Shown in pieces: positions 52,609-61,982 of a stretch of DNA of 64,000 bases. The position numbers were made by a program, and so were the translations under genes. Each line of letters opens with the position of its first letter. The stretch's first letter is position 1. The notes under the pieces were generated by a model, which had not been told where the DNA came from, made no database searches, and was given only the letters and a program-made list of their open reading frames with translations. The stretch spans positions 30,426-94,425 of the forward strand of contig CACZAC010000018.1 in the NCBI GenBank assembly GCA_902779125.1. The letters are read 5' to 3'. This stretch comes from an uncultured Bacteroidales bacterium (lineage in GTDB: Bacteria > Bacteroidota > Bacteroidia > Bacteroidales > Muribaculaceae).

Positions 52609-53385
52609 CTATTGGACGAAATAGTACTGGCGCTTGCCTCGAGTGCGGCCTGCAAAGTCGATGGCATGGACGGGGCAATGATGATAGCACGAGAAACAGG
52701 TGGTACACAGCCCATTGTGCTGCCACTCGGGAGGATTGCCGGCGCCGCAGTCGATATTGCCCACGGGACACACCTGCTGGCACTTGCCGCAACGGATGCA
52801 GATATCGGTATCGACAGTGAACTTGCAATCGGTGACCCAATGTTTGAGGAAAAAGCCACCCAGCAGAATGCTGTTAGTGCGGGGCCATCGGCTCTTGTTG
52901 ATCATCTTCACCCCTCGGGCGCGACTCACGATGCCTGGAATCATCCTGGTCAATTGCTCGCGTGCATCGGCAATCTTGCGTTGGGCTATCTCGGGGGTAT
53001 CAATCTGGTCGATGAGGGGGAAATTGTAAGTCTCGGGCATGATGACCGAATAGACGCTGTCGAGAGTAATGCCAGCGTGCTGTAAATCCTCACGGATATA
53101 ATCAAACGCCAAGCCCACATCGTCGCCACATGTAGCAAAGGCATAACAGAACTGTCCGTTGTAGCCATCCAAGTGCAGACGTCTGACAAAGTCCCTCACA
53201 ATGAACGGCGGTCGCCAACCATGAATCGGGAAACAGAAGCCGATGCGCTCATCAGCCGCCAGCCTGTAGTCATATTCCTCGTTGACTACCGCCGATGCAA
53301 CAGACACCAAGCGTTCTCCTGTCTCTTGAGCCAATCGGGAAGCGACAAAGCCCGTGTTACCTGTACCAGTGAAATAGAATATCAT
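52609..53385 (-). CDS. EFR1-type flavodoxin/ferredoxin fusion protein
   Basis: 258 residues: a flavodoxin-like N-domain (MIFYFTGTGNTGFVASRLA, FMN phosphate loop TGTGNT at 6-11) and a C-terminal di-cluster ferredoxin with CIRCGKCQQVCPVGNIDC and CTTCFSCYHHCPVHAIDF, each a CX2CX2CX3C [4Fe-4S] site. This is a cytoplasmic electron carrier or FMN reductase of anaerobes; partner unknown. Its first 29 bases overlap the end of the YiiX-type gene, so translation may be coupled. Confidence 0.9.
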   Translation of the reverse strand: MIFYFTGTGNTGFVASRLAQETGERLVSVASAVVNEEYDYRLAADERIGFCFPIHGWRPPFIVRDFVRRLHLDGYNGQFCYAFATCGDDVGLAFDYIREDLQHAGITLDSVYSVIMPETYNFPLIDQIDTPEIAQRKIADAREQLTRMIPGIVSRARGVKMINKSRWPRTNSILLGGFFLKHWVTDCKFTVDTDICIRCGKCQQVCPVGNIDCGAGNPPEWQHNGLCTTCFSCYHHCPVHAIDFAGRTRGKRQYYFVQ

Positions 53386-54019
53386 GACCTGAATAGAGTA
53401 TCTTGCCTATGATGTTAACTTCTTGACGTTGTGACAATTCACCCGGATTTGTGCCAGGGGCACCTTCGGGTACTGTCATTCCACGCTGCGCATAAAACTC
53501 CTGCCAATAATCTGTCACCCTACCCGTCTTGTCATGAAATGACATGGGCACAGGTTCAAAGATGAGCCGGTTTGAAACAGTCCTGTAGTTCAGCTGCACC
53601 AGTTCACTGCAATAAATGGCGCTGTCACCAGGCAAATAGAGGTCATCGTATGGCTTTCCCACCATCGCGAGGCATCGCCTGACAGAGGGCTGAACATAGA
53701 AATCAGCATTCACGCGGCCAACAATCACATGAGGATTGTTACACAGAAAGATATCGATGGGCGTGAGCCGGACGGCTGGCTTTACCGCCTCGATTACATA
53801 AGGAATGCCCTCCTCACCGCCAATGCGGTGAAATACCGCCACATGGTCGATAGGCAGGTCCTCTACCCCACTCGTCACTGCAGTGATGGCATTAGCCGTG
53901 TCGGTACAGCAGAAGAGCAGGTCTCCCTCGCGCAAATCCTTTACCGATTGCCCCAGCGCAGTCAGGGCAACAGATAAAATCACAATAAAGGTGAGGATTT
54001 TAATACCAGGTGACGCCAT
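53357..54019 (-). CDS. YiiX/YebB-type NlpC/P60-like cysteine hydrolase
   Basis: 220 residues with a signal sequence (about 8-24). It belongs to the permuted papain-like group: LREGDLLFCCTD, IDHVAVFH with the catalytic His, and IYCSELVQLNYR with the catalytic Cys. In permuted members the His precedes the Cys, as here. Likely targets are peptidoglycan peptides or lipid esters; the substrate is unknown. It overlaps lptD by 20 bases upstream and the EFR1-type gene by 29 bases downstream. Confidence 0.82.
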   Translation of the reverse strand: MASPGIKILTFIVILSVALTALGQSVKDLREGDLLFCCTDTANAITAVTSGVEDLPIDHVAVFHRIGGEEGIPYVIEAVKPAVRLTPIDIFLCNNPHVIVGRVNADFYVQPSVRRCLAMVGKPYDDLYLPGDSAIYCSELVQLNYRTVSNRLIFEPVPMSFHDKTGRVTDYWQEFYAQRGMTVPEGAPGTNPGELSQRQEVNIIGKILYSGHDILFHWYR

Positions 54020-56729
54020 TGTTCAGACTCGAGTGCTTGTCATACTTGACATCCTGCAGGATAGACGACTTGACGGCAATGTGGAAGTTGTAACTCTTGT
54101 AGGGACCCACCGGCACAAAACTGGCACTCATCTCGAAGCAGTGCATCTGTCGCGAAATGGTACAGTTCATGTAAGCAATCTTATGGGCATCGAAGTTGTA
54201 GCTCGCCGATGCATTGAACGACCAGTTCTTGGTGGGACGTATCGTGGCATTGAGACTCAGGTTTTGAGTCCATTTGCCATTATATTCCAACTTGTCAAAG
54301 TTGAAAGAGCCATAACCGTAGGATATCGAATAATTGAGCGTCAAGCTCCATGGGCAGTCCCACTTGGCATAACCGTCAATGAGTTCCAAATCGGTTGTCG
54401 GACCTGTGGGCCCACCGTTTTTCTCATCATTGTTGTCTTTGTCACTATTGGAATTGGTCTCAGACCTCCGTTCATTGGTCTGGTTCTGATTCTTGTCGCG
54501 CTTGCGCTTGAAAGTGTCGTTGTTGAACGTGTAAGAAAACGATGTACCCGTGCTTGACAGACGGCCCCAACCGCCACCGTTAAATAGTCGCAACTTATTG
54601 ATTCTCATCGGTGTGCCACTAGGACTAACGGCGTACTTATACACGTCCCATGTAGCATTCAGGTTAAGGTTGAACCCCTTGGTCAATCGCAGCAAAATAC
54701 TGGTCGAGAGGTTACTCCATTTCAGGGAGTCGGCAGCCAGGTTGCACGACTGGGACAGAGTAAAGTTCTCAATGAGCGAAATCTTCTTGAAGCCCGTGCT
54801 GTCGCTCTCGCTCTTGACCTTGGCTTCCAGGTTGTTGGCTATGTTGAACGAAATAACTCCCGACTTGCCATTGGGGGCACCGCCGTAGAGACCGTGCTGG
54901 AAATAGCTGTAACGCACCGGCATCACAGTGCCGTCGGCCATCACGCGCTCATAGTTGCCGTAATATCCCCAGAAGGGAGCGCCAAAGTCGGGTGCAGCCG
55001 TGAACGATACAGACGGCGACATCACATGGCGCACCATCTGCAATTTCTCACTCAACTTGCCCAAGAACTTCAATGGCTTGAAGAAACCATAGACTTTGGT
55101 ACTGACTGAAACGCCAAAACTGAAATCGAAAATGTTGTAGAAGCCATAGGTGGTGTCCCTGACAACGGCACTGGCATTAGGATCCCACTGTTGGCGTATC
55201 TTGCTGGTGTACATGCGGTCATTCAAGGTGATGTTAGGAGTAATGTTGAAATACTTCATCACATTAAATGTCGCCTGGATGGGCATCGAGTGACTCATGC
55301 CGTTGCGCCAGTCCTTGACCAGGCTCTTGTGCAGGAAGTCGTTTTGCTTGGCTGTCAATGAATTCTGGAAACGGCCTGTGTAGTTAATCTTGATTTTCTC
55401 ATACCACCGCTCTTCGCCCACAACACGTTTTCGTTTAAACGGCGCCGTCTGGCTCATGCTGATTGTCACATTAGGGAACGATACGGTCAATGTCGAGTCG
55501 GCAGTTCGCTGCGAGATGTTGGCATTGGTCGATATTGACCATTTGCTGTTGGGAATCTTATAGGTCAGGTTGACAGTACTGCTCTTGGTGTTCTCGGTAA
55601 AAGCCTTGGTGTAATAGGTATTCAGGCTGTTGCGGGAATAGCCTGAGGTGGCGAAGTTCACGCTTGCCGAGAAGGTCAGATAAGGATTTGCCTTCTGGTT
55701 CTGGGAGTGGTTCCACACCACCTGGAAGTTTTTCATCTTGTTGTAGTCGGGATCACCTTTCTGGCCTGTCACCGTCGTGAGGTAGTTGACATTGAAGGAG
55801 CCGGAATACTTGTAGCGCTTGGAATAGGAAGACTGTGCCGACAGACCCCACGAACCACGCGTGTAGATTTCACCCGTCAATGCCAAATCGGCATATTGGC
55901 CCAACGCCAGATAGTAACCGCCATTGCGCAGGTAGAAGCCACGGTTATAGTCCTCGCCGAAGGTTGGCACCAGGATACCGCTCTGGTACTTCTCGCTGAA
56001 GGGGAAATAACCGAAGGGTACCGCAATGGGCAGTGGCAGGTCTTCCAGTACCATATAAGCTGGGCCCGTCACTACATTCTTCTTGGGTTTGACCTTGGCC
56101 TTGGTGAGCTGGAAGTAGAAGTGCGGATGCTCATGGTCGTCACAGGTGGTGTATCTGCCGTCCTTGATGTAATAATAGTCATCCTCGGTCTTCTTGGTGA
56201 CGCCGCCTGTGAGGAAGCCTTCACCCTGCTCGGTGACGATGTCGGTGATGTAGCCGCGCTTGGTCTTGAAGTTGTATTTCATCACCTTGGACTCATATTC
56301 GCCGCTGTTGTCCTTGAACACGGGGTTACCGACCAGGTCGCCCACAGTGTCGGGAACGCCGATGGCCTGCACCTGGCTGCTGTCCATGTCCATGCTGATT
56401 TGGGCAGCGGTCATGTCGATGTCTCCATACTGGATATTGCTATTGCCATACATTACGGCCTGGCTACGTCCAAATAGAATAATGCTGTCCTTAGCATTAA
56501 ACTGCACAACATGGTCAAGGTCCACCTTTACAAGTTTGAAGCGGCTTGTGTCGGCAGGCTGCGCCACAAGATTCCTCGTGGTCACAGAGTCGGCCGCAGG
56601 AGATGAAAGGTTAAGCGTATCTACAGGAAGCACCTGTTCAAGGGCATGTTCCTGGCCATGAAGCAGCACCGGTAACAGCGTCATCGCTACCACCAGCAGC
56701 AGTACAATATGGAGACTTCTAGTCGTCAC
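54000..56729 (-). CDS. lptD: LPS-assembly (LptD/OstA-like) outer-membrane protein
   Basis: 909 residues from a GTG start (MTTRSLHIVLLLVVAMTLLPVLLHG, signal peptide). An N-terminal OstA/LptA-like jelly-roll (about 60-190: DSIILFGRSQAVMYGNSNIQYGDIDMTAAQISMDMD) is followed by a large beta-barrel region rich in alternating aromatic strands, ending in YNFHIAVKSSILQD and a final Trp-Tyr. It should insert LPS in the outer membrane. A low-complexity Lys/Asn/Asp insert (about 755-790) looks like an extracellular loop. A -7 box lies at 56748-56755. The nearest in-frame ATG alternatives upstream are closed by stops. Confidence 0.9.
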   Translation of the reverse strand: MTTRSLHIVLLLVVAMTLLPVLLHGQEHALEQVLPVDTLNLSSPAADSVTTRNLVAQPADTSRFKLVKVDLDHVVQFNAKDSIILFGRSQAVMYGNSNIQYGDIDMTAAQISMDMDSSQVQAIGVPDTVGDLVGNPVFKDNSGEYESKVMKYNFKTKRGYITDIVTEQGEGFLTGGVTKKTEDDYYYIKDGRYTTCDDHEHPHFYFQLTKAKVKPKKNVVTGPAYMVLEDLPLPIAVPFGYFPFSEKYQSGILVPTFGEDYNRGFYLRNGGYYLALGQYADLALTGEIYTRGSWGLSAQSSYSKRYKYSGSFNVNYLTTVTGQKGDPDYNKMKNFQVVWNHSQNQKANPYLTFSASVNFATSGYSRNSLNTYYTKAFTENTKSSTVNLTYKIPNSKWSISTNANISQRTADSTLTVSFPNVTISMSQTAPFKRKRVVGEERWYEKIKINYTGRFQNSLTAKQNDFLHKSLVKDWRNGMSHSMPIQATFNVMKYFNITPNITLNDRMYTSKIRQQWDPNASAVVRDTTYGFYNIFDFSFGVSVSTKVYGFFKPLKFLGKLSEKLQMVRHVMSPSVSFTAAPDFGAPFWGYYGNYERVMADGTVMPVRYSYFQHGLYGGAPNGKSGVISFNIANNLEAKVKSESDSTGFKKISLIENFTLSQSCNLAADSLKWSNLSTSILLRLTKGFNLNLNATWDVYKYAVSPSGTPMRINKLRLFNGGGWGRLSSTGTSFSYTFNNDTFKRKRDKNQNQTNERRSETNSNSDKDNNDEKNGGPTGPTTDLELIDGYAKWDCPWSLTLNYSISYGYGSFNFDKLEYNGKWTQNLSLNATIRPTKNWSFNASASYNFDAHKIAYMNCTISRQMHCFEMSASFVPVGPYKSYNFHIAVKSSILQDVKYDKHSSLNNGVTWY

Positions 56730-56747
56730 AACATTCTAAACAAACTG

Positions 56748-56755
56748 CAAAATTA
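56748..56755 (-). promoter_or_regulatory. Bacteroidetes -7 promoter box for lptD
   Basis: TAATTTTG on the minus strand, 19 bases before the GTG at 56729. It supports the GTG start. Confidence 0.6.
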
Positions 56756-56952
56756 CGGAAAAATCAACACTTGAGTGCTATCAGAACAGCATTATTGACA
56801 AGTTTTGTGCCATTTTTTGTTTTATTATCTTTATGCAGGTATCTGCAAGGTGTGAATCTACCGTTGTATTGGCCAAATCCAACAATATGAAAACAAAAAA
56901 GCAATCATGTAATGATTTTGATTTTATTATTGTTTTGTCAATTGATTTGTTG

Positions 56953-56960
56953 TATCTTTG
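56953..56960 (+). promoter_or_regulatory. Bacteroidetes -7 promoter box for hydG
   Basis: TATCTTTG, 47 bases before the hydG ATG at 57008. Confidence 0.65.
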
Positions 56961-57007
56961 CAAGTTCAAACAATAATTAACTGAAACATCTATTAACTAT
57001 TCACTAT

Positions 57008-58423
57008 ATGTATAACGTCAAATCTAACCATGCCGATGAATTCATCGACGATAGCGAGATACTGGAGACTCTATCATACGCTGAGAAGAACAAGAGCAAC
57101 CGTGCTCTGATTGAAGAAATCATAGAGAAAGCAGCAAAATGCAAAGGACTGACCCACCGCGAGGCGGCCGTGCTGCTCGACTGCGACCAGCCTGACCTGA
57201 TTGAACGCTATGAGCAGCTGGCAAAAGATGTGAAGCATCGCTTCTACGGCAACCGCATCGTGATGTTCGCACCGCTATACTTGTCCAATTACTGCATTAA
57301 TGGGTGCGTTTACTGTCCCTACCATGCCAAGAACAAGACCATTCCCCGCAAGAAACTCTCTCAGGACGAAATCCGTGCCGAGGTCGAAGCCCTGGTCAAG
57401 ATGGGCCACAAGCGCATAGCCCTGGAAGCCGGTGAGCACCCCGTGATGAACCCGCTGGAATATATCCTGGAGTCCATCCACACGATTTATGACACCAAGG
57501 TGGGCAATGGTGAAATCCGCCGCCTAAACGTGAATATCGCCGCAACCGAGGTCGAGGCCTACGAGAAACTTAAGGCCGCCGGTATCGGCACCTATATCCT
57601 GTTCCAGGAGACCTATAACCGCAAGAACTACGAGGCCCTGCATCCCACGGGGCCCAAGAGCGACTACTGCTACCACACCGAGGCTATGGACCGCGCCCAG
57701 ATGGGCGGCTGCGACGATGTGGGCATCGGCGTTCTGTATGGATTGACGACTTACCGTTACGACTTCGTTGGACTGCTGATGCACGCTGAGCACCTGGAGG
57801 CCAAGTTCGGTGTAGGTCCACACACCATCAGTGTGCCGCGCATCTGCCCTGCTGAGGACATCACCCTCGACGAGTTCCCCGATGTGCTCCCCGATGACAT
57901 CTTCTGCCGCATCATCGCTGTCATCCGTCTTGCGGTGCCCTATACGGGCATGATTATCTCTACCCGCGAGAGCCAGAGCGTACGCGCCAAGGTGCTTGAC
58001 CTGGGCGTATCCCAAATCAGTGGCGGCAGCCGCACCAGCGTGGGCGGCTACACCACGGTAGAGCGCCACGACGAGACGGCGCAGTTTGACGTGAGCGACA
58101 CGCGCACCCTCGACGAGGTCATCAACTGGCTGCTTTCCATCGGCTACCTGCCCAGTTTCTGCACCGCATGCTACCGTTCGGGCCGCACAGGCGACCGCTT
58201 CATGGAACTGTGCAAAGCAGGCAAAATCGGCGACATCTGCACGCCCAATGCACTGATGACGCTCAAGGAGTACCTCATGGACTTTGCCAGCGAGGACACT
58301 ATCGTCAAGGGCAATGCCTTGATAGAAAAGGAATTGGCCAAGATTTCCAACCAACGTGTGCGCGAAATCGCTGGCCAACATATCCAGGAAATCGCCGCCG
58401 GCAAGCGCGACTTCTACTTCTAA
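57008..58423 (+). CDS. hydG: [FeFe]-hydrogenase maturase HydG (radical SAM tyrosine lyase)
   Basis: 471 residues. The radical-SAM cluster is in NYCINGCVYCPYH (CX3CX2C: Cys96, Cys100, Cys103). The C-terminal auxiliary cluster has CTACYRSGRTGDRFMELC (Cys385, Cys388, Cys402), the HydG hallmark that separates it from ThiH. It cleaves tyrosine to give the CO and cyanide ligands of the H-cluster. It is followed by an AT-rich hairpin and hydF. The third maturase, hydE, is not in this window. Confidence 0.96.
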   Translation: MYNVKSNHADEFIDDSEILETLSYAEKNKSNRALIEEIIEKAAKCKGLTHREAAVLLDCDQPDLIERYEQLAKDVKHRFYGNRIVMFAPLYLSNYCINGCVYCPYHAKNKTIPRKKLSQDEIRAEVEALVKMGHKRIALEAGEHPVMNPLEYILESIHTIYDTKVGNGEIRRLNVNIAATEVEAYEKLKAAGIGTYILFQETYNRKNYEALHPTGPKSDYCYHTEAMDRAQMGGCDDVGIGVLYGLTTYRYDFVGLLMHAEHLEAKFGVGPHTISVPRICPAEDITLDEFPDVLPDDIFCRIIAVIRLAVPYTGMIISTRESQSVRAKVLDLGVSQISGGSRTSVGGYTTVERHDETAQFDVSDTRTLDEVINWLLSIGYLPSFCTACYRSGRTGDRFMELCKAGKIGDICTPNALMTLKEYLMDFASEDTIVKGNALIEKELAKISNQRVREIAGQHIQEIAAGKRDFYF

Positions 58424-58437
58424 TGAACCAGATAAAG

Positions 58438-58506
58438 AAAACAATAAATACAATAACTACAAATTGATGATTTTCAGACAATTGTAATTATTGTATTTGT
58501 TGTTTT
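58438..58506. repeat. Long AT-rich inverted repeat between hydG and hydF
   Basis: Arm 58438-58466 pairs with 58479-58506 over about 28 positions with 26 matches and one bulged A, leaving a 12-base loop. It fills most of the 104-base gap. It may be a terminator, an mRNA-stabilising hairpin or a mobile-element remnant. Confidence 0.7.
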
Positions 58507-58527
58507 CCATTTAATACTGTCGTTCTT

Positions 58528-59730
58528 ATGGTTAATCAGAGTTTGAATAGCACACCACAGAGTGAGCGGTTGCACATTGCGCTGTTTGGACGGCGCAATG
58601 CGGGAAAGTCATCACTCATCAACGCGCTCACGGGACAACAGATAGCCCTGGTCAGCGATATGCCCGGCACGACGACCGACCCGGTGATGAAGTCGATGGA
58701 GATTCTGCCATTGGGACCCTGCGTGCTCATTGACACGGCAGGATTTGACGATACGGGAAAAGTGGGTGACCTGCGCGTCGAACGTACCCGCGAGGTCATC
58801 AAACAGACCGATATCGCCATCATTGTGACCGATGCCTCTTCACTCGACGACGAAATGCGTTGGGCAGGACTGCTCAAACAAGCCAACGTGCCTTATGTAG
58901 CCGTATTGAATAAAGTGGACTTGATGAGTGAAGTCCCCATGACGCTACTTGCCGATATGGCAAAACGGCTGGGCTGCGACATGATTCCCGTGAGTGCACT
59001 TAAAGGCACCGGCCTTGACCAGCTCCGCCAGACGCTAGCAGGATTGATGCCCGAGGGCGACAATCAATCGCTCACAGGCGGTCTTGCCCAAAAGGGCGAC
59101 ACCGTGCTGCTGGTCATGCCACAAGACCCGCAAGCCCCAAAAGGCCGACTTATCCTGCCGCAAGTTCAGACCCTGCGCGATCTCATGGACAAAGACTGCA
59201 TCGCCGTGTGCTGCACCACCGAGGATATCGACAGTTCATTGGCAGCATTGCGCGAGCCACCACGGTTGATTATCACCGATTCCCAGGTGTTTGACATCGT
59301 GGAAAAGAAAAAGCCTGCAGGAAGCCTGCTCACATCGTTCTCGGTGCTGATGGCGGCTCATAAGGGCGACATCCGCTTCTTTGTCAGGAGCGCCATGGCT
59401 ATTGACCGCATGACCGAACAATCGCGCGTACTTATTGCTGAGGCCTGTACACATGCCCCGCTAGCCGAGGACATCGGCCGCGAGAAGATTCCCCGCATGT
59501 TGCGCCAATGCATTGGACAAGGACTGACCGTGGATATTGTGGCCGGCAAAGATTTCCCTGAGGATGTAACTAGTTATGACCTCGTGATTCATTGTGGCGG
59601 CTGCATGTTCAACCGCAAATTCATGCTTTCCCGCGTGGAACAATGCCGCCGTCAGGGCACACCGATGACCAACTACGGCATCACCATTGCCCACCTCAAG
59701 GGCATTCTGGACAAAGTCTCTTTGCCCTAG
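58528..59730 (+). CDS. hydF: [FeFe]-hydrogenase maturation GTPase HydF
   Basis: 400 residues: TrmE/Era-like GTPase domain with Walker A GRRNAGKSS (21-29), switch region DMPGTTTDPV, DTAGFDD and NKVD. Then a dimerisation domain, and a C-terminal cluster-binding domain with HCGGCMFN. The family's conserved Cys/His ligands are present there. It acts as scaffold delivering the diiron precursor to the hydrogenase. Its stop overlaps the 3' end of the convergent hydrogenase gene by 4 bases. Confidence 0.95.
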   Translation: MVNQSLNSTPQSERLHIALFGRRNAGKSSLINALTGQQIALVSDMPGTTTDPVMKSMEILPLGPCVLIDTAGFDDTGKVGDLRVERTREVIKQTDIAIIVTDASSLDDEMRWAGLLKQANVPYVAVLNKVDLMSEVPMTLLADMAKRLGCDMIPVSALKGTGLDQLRQTLAGLMPEGDNQSLTGGLAQKGDTVLLVMPQDPQAPKGRLILPQVQTLRDLMDKDCIAVCCTTEDIDSSLAALREPPRLIITDSQVFDIVEKKKPAGSLLTSFSVLMAAHKGDIRFFVRSAMAIDRMTEQSRVLIAEACTHAPLAEDIGREKIPRMLRQCIGQGLTVDIVAGKDFPEDVTSYDLVIHCGGCMFNRKFMLSRVEQCRRQGTPMTNYGITIAHLKGILDKVSLP

Positions 59731-61553
59731 AGGATAGACTTATCGCGATATTTGGTGTGAAGTATCTCGTGGGCCTTACCGTGTAACGGCTTGCCCAAGA
59801 ATTCATTATAAAGTCGCTGGATGACAGGATTCTCGTGGCTCTTGCGCAATTTCTTGCCAACATCCTCGCTGTAGATGGCACGTTGACGCGCCATGATGAC
59901 CTCGATGTCGCCATGGTGGTAGGGCTGACCTGTGCCACCGATGCAGCCACCAGGACAGGCCATCACCTCAATCACATGATAATCCAGTTCCCCGGCACGC
60001 AGTTTGTCCATGACAATGCGTGCGTTGCTCAAGGTATTCACCACACACACCTTCAGTTCAAAGCCGTTAAGGTCGATGACAGCCTCGCGGATACCATCGA
60101 GACCACGCACCTGCTCAAACTCGATGTGTGGCAGCGTCTTTCCCGTAAACTCCTCATAGACAGTGCGCAACACAGCCTCCATCACACCGCCCGTAGTGCC
60201 AAAAATCGCGCCAGCACCCGATGAGTCGCCCAAAGGGGAGTCAAACTCACCGTCACGAAGCCGGTCAAAATTGATATTCATCCGCTTGATGAGTTCAGCG
60301 AGTTCGATGGTCGTGATAGAGTAATCCACATCAGGATTCCCGTCGGTGATAAACTCGTCACGGGCACATTCATACTTCTTGGACAAGCATGGCATGACCG
60401 AAACCATCACCAATTTGTCGCGGGGTATGCCCATGCGCTGTGCCCAATAGTCCTTGATGACAGCACCCAGCATCTGGGCTGGCGACTTGCAGGTCGAGGG
60501 ATATTCACGCAGGTCGGGATAATCGTTCTCAAAGAAGTTGACCCATGCCGGACAGCACGATGTGGTAATCGGAATCCTCACGGTCTTGTCGCCCGCCATG
60601 AATTTCCTGAGTCGGTCAATAACCTCGGCAGCTTCTTCCATGATAGTGATATCGGCGCCAAAATCGGTGTCAAACACATAATCGACACCCACCTTGCGCA
60701 ACGCCGTTATCATCTTGCCGGTCACAATAGTTCCAGGCGGCATACCAAATTCCTCGCCCAAGGCATAACGCACTGCAGGAGCTGTCTGAGCGACGACAAC
60801 CTTGTCAGGGTCGGCGACATCGACCAACAGGTCCTCAACATAGTTGCGCTCGTTGAGGGCACCAACTGGTCCATGAATGGCGCCAAACTTGCACTTGGTC
60901 GCGCAATGGCCGCAGCAGGTGCACTTGTATGGATTGACCACATGAGGATGGCGCAAATCGCCCACGATAGCTTGACTGGAGCAACCGCGCTTGCAAGCGC
61001 CACAGCCTTTGCATTTGTCGACATCAATCATATAGGACATAACCGACAGGAACTTCTTGCCGCCAATCTCGTAGATGTAGTCATGGAGCATGGCGTCCAT
61101 CGACAGCTGCTTGGGATAGGAACTCCAGTGCTTGGAATCATCCATCAGCTGATGGGCTGTGAAGTCAACATACTGCAGGCGCTCAAGCCGACGTCCGTCA
61201 ATGATATGGGTCTTGACGATGTCCTCGACATCCTCAGGGTGAACCTGAACATAGGTCGTATTGTCGGGCATAATCCTGACAATGGGCCCCTTGGCACAAA
61301 AACCAAAGCATCCGGTAGCCACGACATCAACACGGCTACCCAGACCATACTCGGCAATGACACGGATAAAATTATCAATGATTTTCAGGCTGCCAGAATT
61401 GTAGCAAGCCGACCCACTGCAACACAAGACCTGAAGATGGCTGTGACCAATCAAACCGAACACCTCGGCATCAGTATGGCCGTTGTCCTGAGCGGGACGC
61501 TCTTGAAGCGTGCCAGGATTGTTCTTTGATGGCTCGTTGTGTTGTATATCCAT
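59727..61553 (-). CDS. [FeFe] hydrogenase with N-terminal thioredoxin-like 2Fe-2S domain
   Basis: 608 residues. The N-domain (about 38-115) is a thioredoxin-fold [2Fe-2S] module like the NuoE end (Cys45, Cys50, Cys82, Cys86). Then two [4Fe-4S] sites, CKGCGACKRGC (181-191) and CTCCGHCATKC (211-221). The H-cluster domain follows with L1 TSCCPAW (331-337), L2 MPCLSKKYE (387-395), L3 MACPGGCIGG (531-540), and the small-subunit tail (HHGDIEVIMARQRAIYSED). It is intact, with its own -7 box at 61619-61626. It is probably a ferredoxin-linked H2-evolving or sensory enzyme; which one is not clear. Confidence 0.94.
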   Translation of the reverse strand: MDIQHNEPSKNNPGTLQERPAQDNGHTDAEVFGLIGHSHLQVLCCSGSACYNSGSLKIIDNFIRVIAEYGLGSRVDVVATGCFGFCAKGPIVRIMPDNTTYVQVHPEDVEDIVKTHIIDGRRLERLQYVDFTAHQLMDDSKHWSSYPKQLSMDAMLHDYIYEIGGKKFLSVMSYMIDVDKCKGCGACKRGCSSQAIVGDLRHPHVVNPYKCTCCGHCATKCKFGAIHGPVGALNERNYVEDLLVDVADPDKVVVAQTAPAVRYALGEEFGMPPGTIVTGKMITALRKVGVDYVFDTDFGADITIMEEAAEVIDRLRKFMAGDKTVRIPITTSCCPAWVNFFENDYPDLREYPSTCKSPAQMLGAVIKDYWAQRMGIPRDKLVMVSVMPCLSKKYECARDEFITDGNPDVDYSITTIELAELIKRMNINFDRLRDGEFDSPLGDSSGAGAIFGTTGGVMEAVLRTVYEEFTGKTLPHIEFEQVRGLDGIREAVIDLNGFELKVCVVNTLSNARIVMDKLRAGELDYHVIEVMACPGGCIGGTGQPYHHGDIEVIMARQRAIYSEDVGKKLRKSHENPVIQRLYNEFLGKPLHGKAHEILHTKYRDKSIL

Positions 61554-61618
61554 TGACTATAAATCGGTTAATGGTTATTGACCTCTCGTCAGAGCTTGAG
61601 AATTATTGATTTTGGTTA

Positions 61619-61626
61619 CAAAATTA
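61619..61626 (-). promoter_or_regulatory. Bacteroidetes -7 promoter box
   Basis: TAATTTTG on the minus strand, 66 bases before the 608-residue hydrogenase gene. With the terminator at 61684-61727 it separates this gene from the hydBAC operon. Confidence 0.55.
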
Positions 61627-61683
61627 CTTTTTTTTGGTCATTAATCAATAGCTAAAACCAGAAAAAATCAAAAATCGCTGCAA

Positions 61684-61727
61684 TTAAAAAATGGACAGGA
61701 TGCCCATGAAGGTGCATCCTGTCCATT
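61684..61727 (-). terminator. Terminator of the hydB-hydA-hydC operon
   Basis: Perfect 14-bp arms 61690-61703 and 61714-61727 with a 10-base loop, followed by a run of T on the minus strand. Confidence 0.9.
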
Positions 61728-61748
61728 GTAAGGTGATGATTATATCAA

Positions 61749-61982
61749 TCAGTCTTGAGCAGCGACGTTGTCGAGGATTTGGCGGATGTCCTTGACGTCG
61801 AGACGGCCATAGACATGCTCACCGACCATAACAACGGGAGCAAGACCGCAAGCACCCACGCAACGCAGGCAGTCGAGCGAGAATTTGCCATCAGGCGTAG
61901 TCTCGCCCACCTCGATGTTAAGTACACGCTTGATTTCCTCAAGCAGACGCTCTGAACCACGCACGTAGCAAGCGGTACCCAA
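61749..61982 (-). CDS. HydC/NuoE-like [2Fe-2S] subunit, C-terminal fragment
   Basis: 77 residues from an internal ATG. The same frame is open further upstream and gives GKHPISVCLGTACYVRG before it, so the real coding region extends to about 62007. It contains the four Cys of the NuoE [2Fe-2S] site (CLGTAC and CLRCVGAC). The N-terminal helical part is in another frame at 61939-62145. About 30 residues expected between the two parts (from recalled NuoE-type homologs) are missing. Confidence 0.85.
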   Translation of the reverse strand: MGTACYVRGSERLLEEIKRVLNIEVGETTPDGKFSLDCLRCVGACGLAPVVMVGEHVYGRLDVKDIRQILDNVAAQD

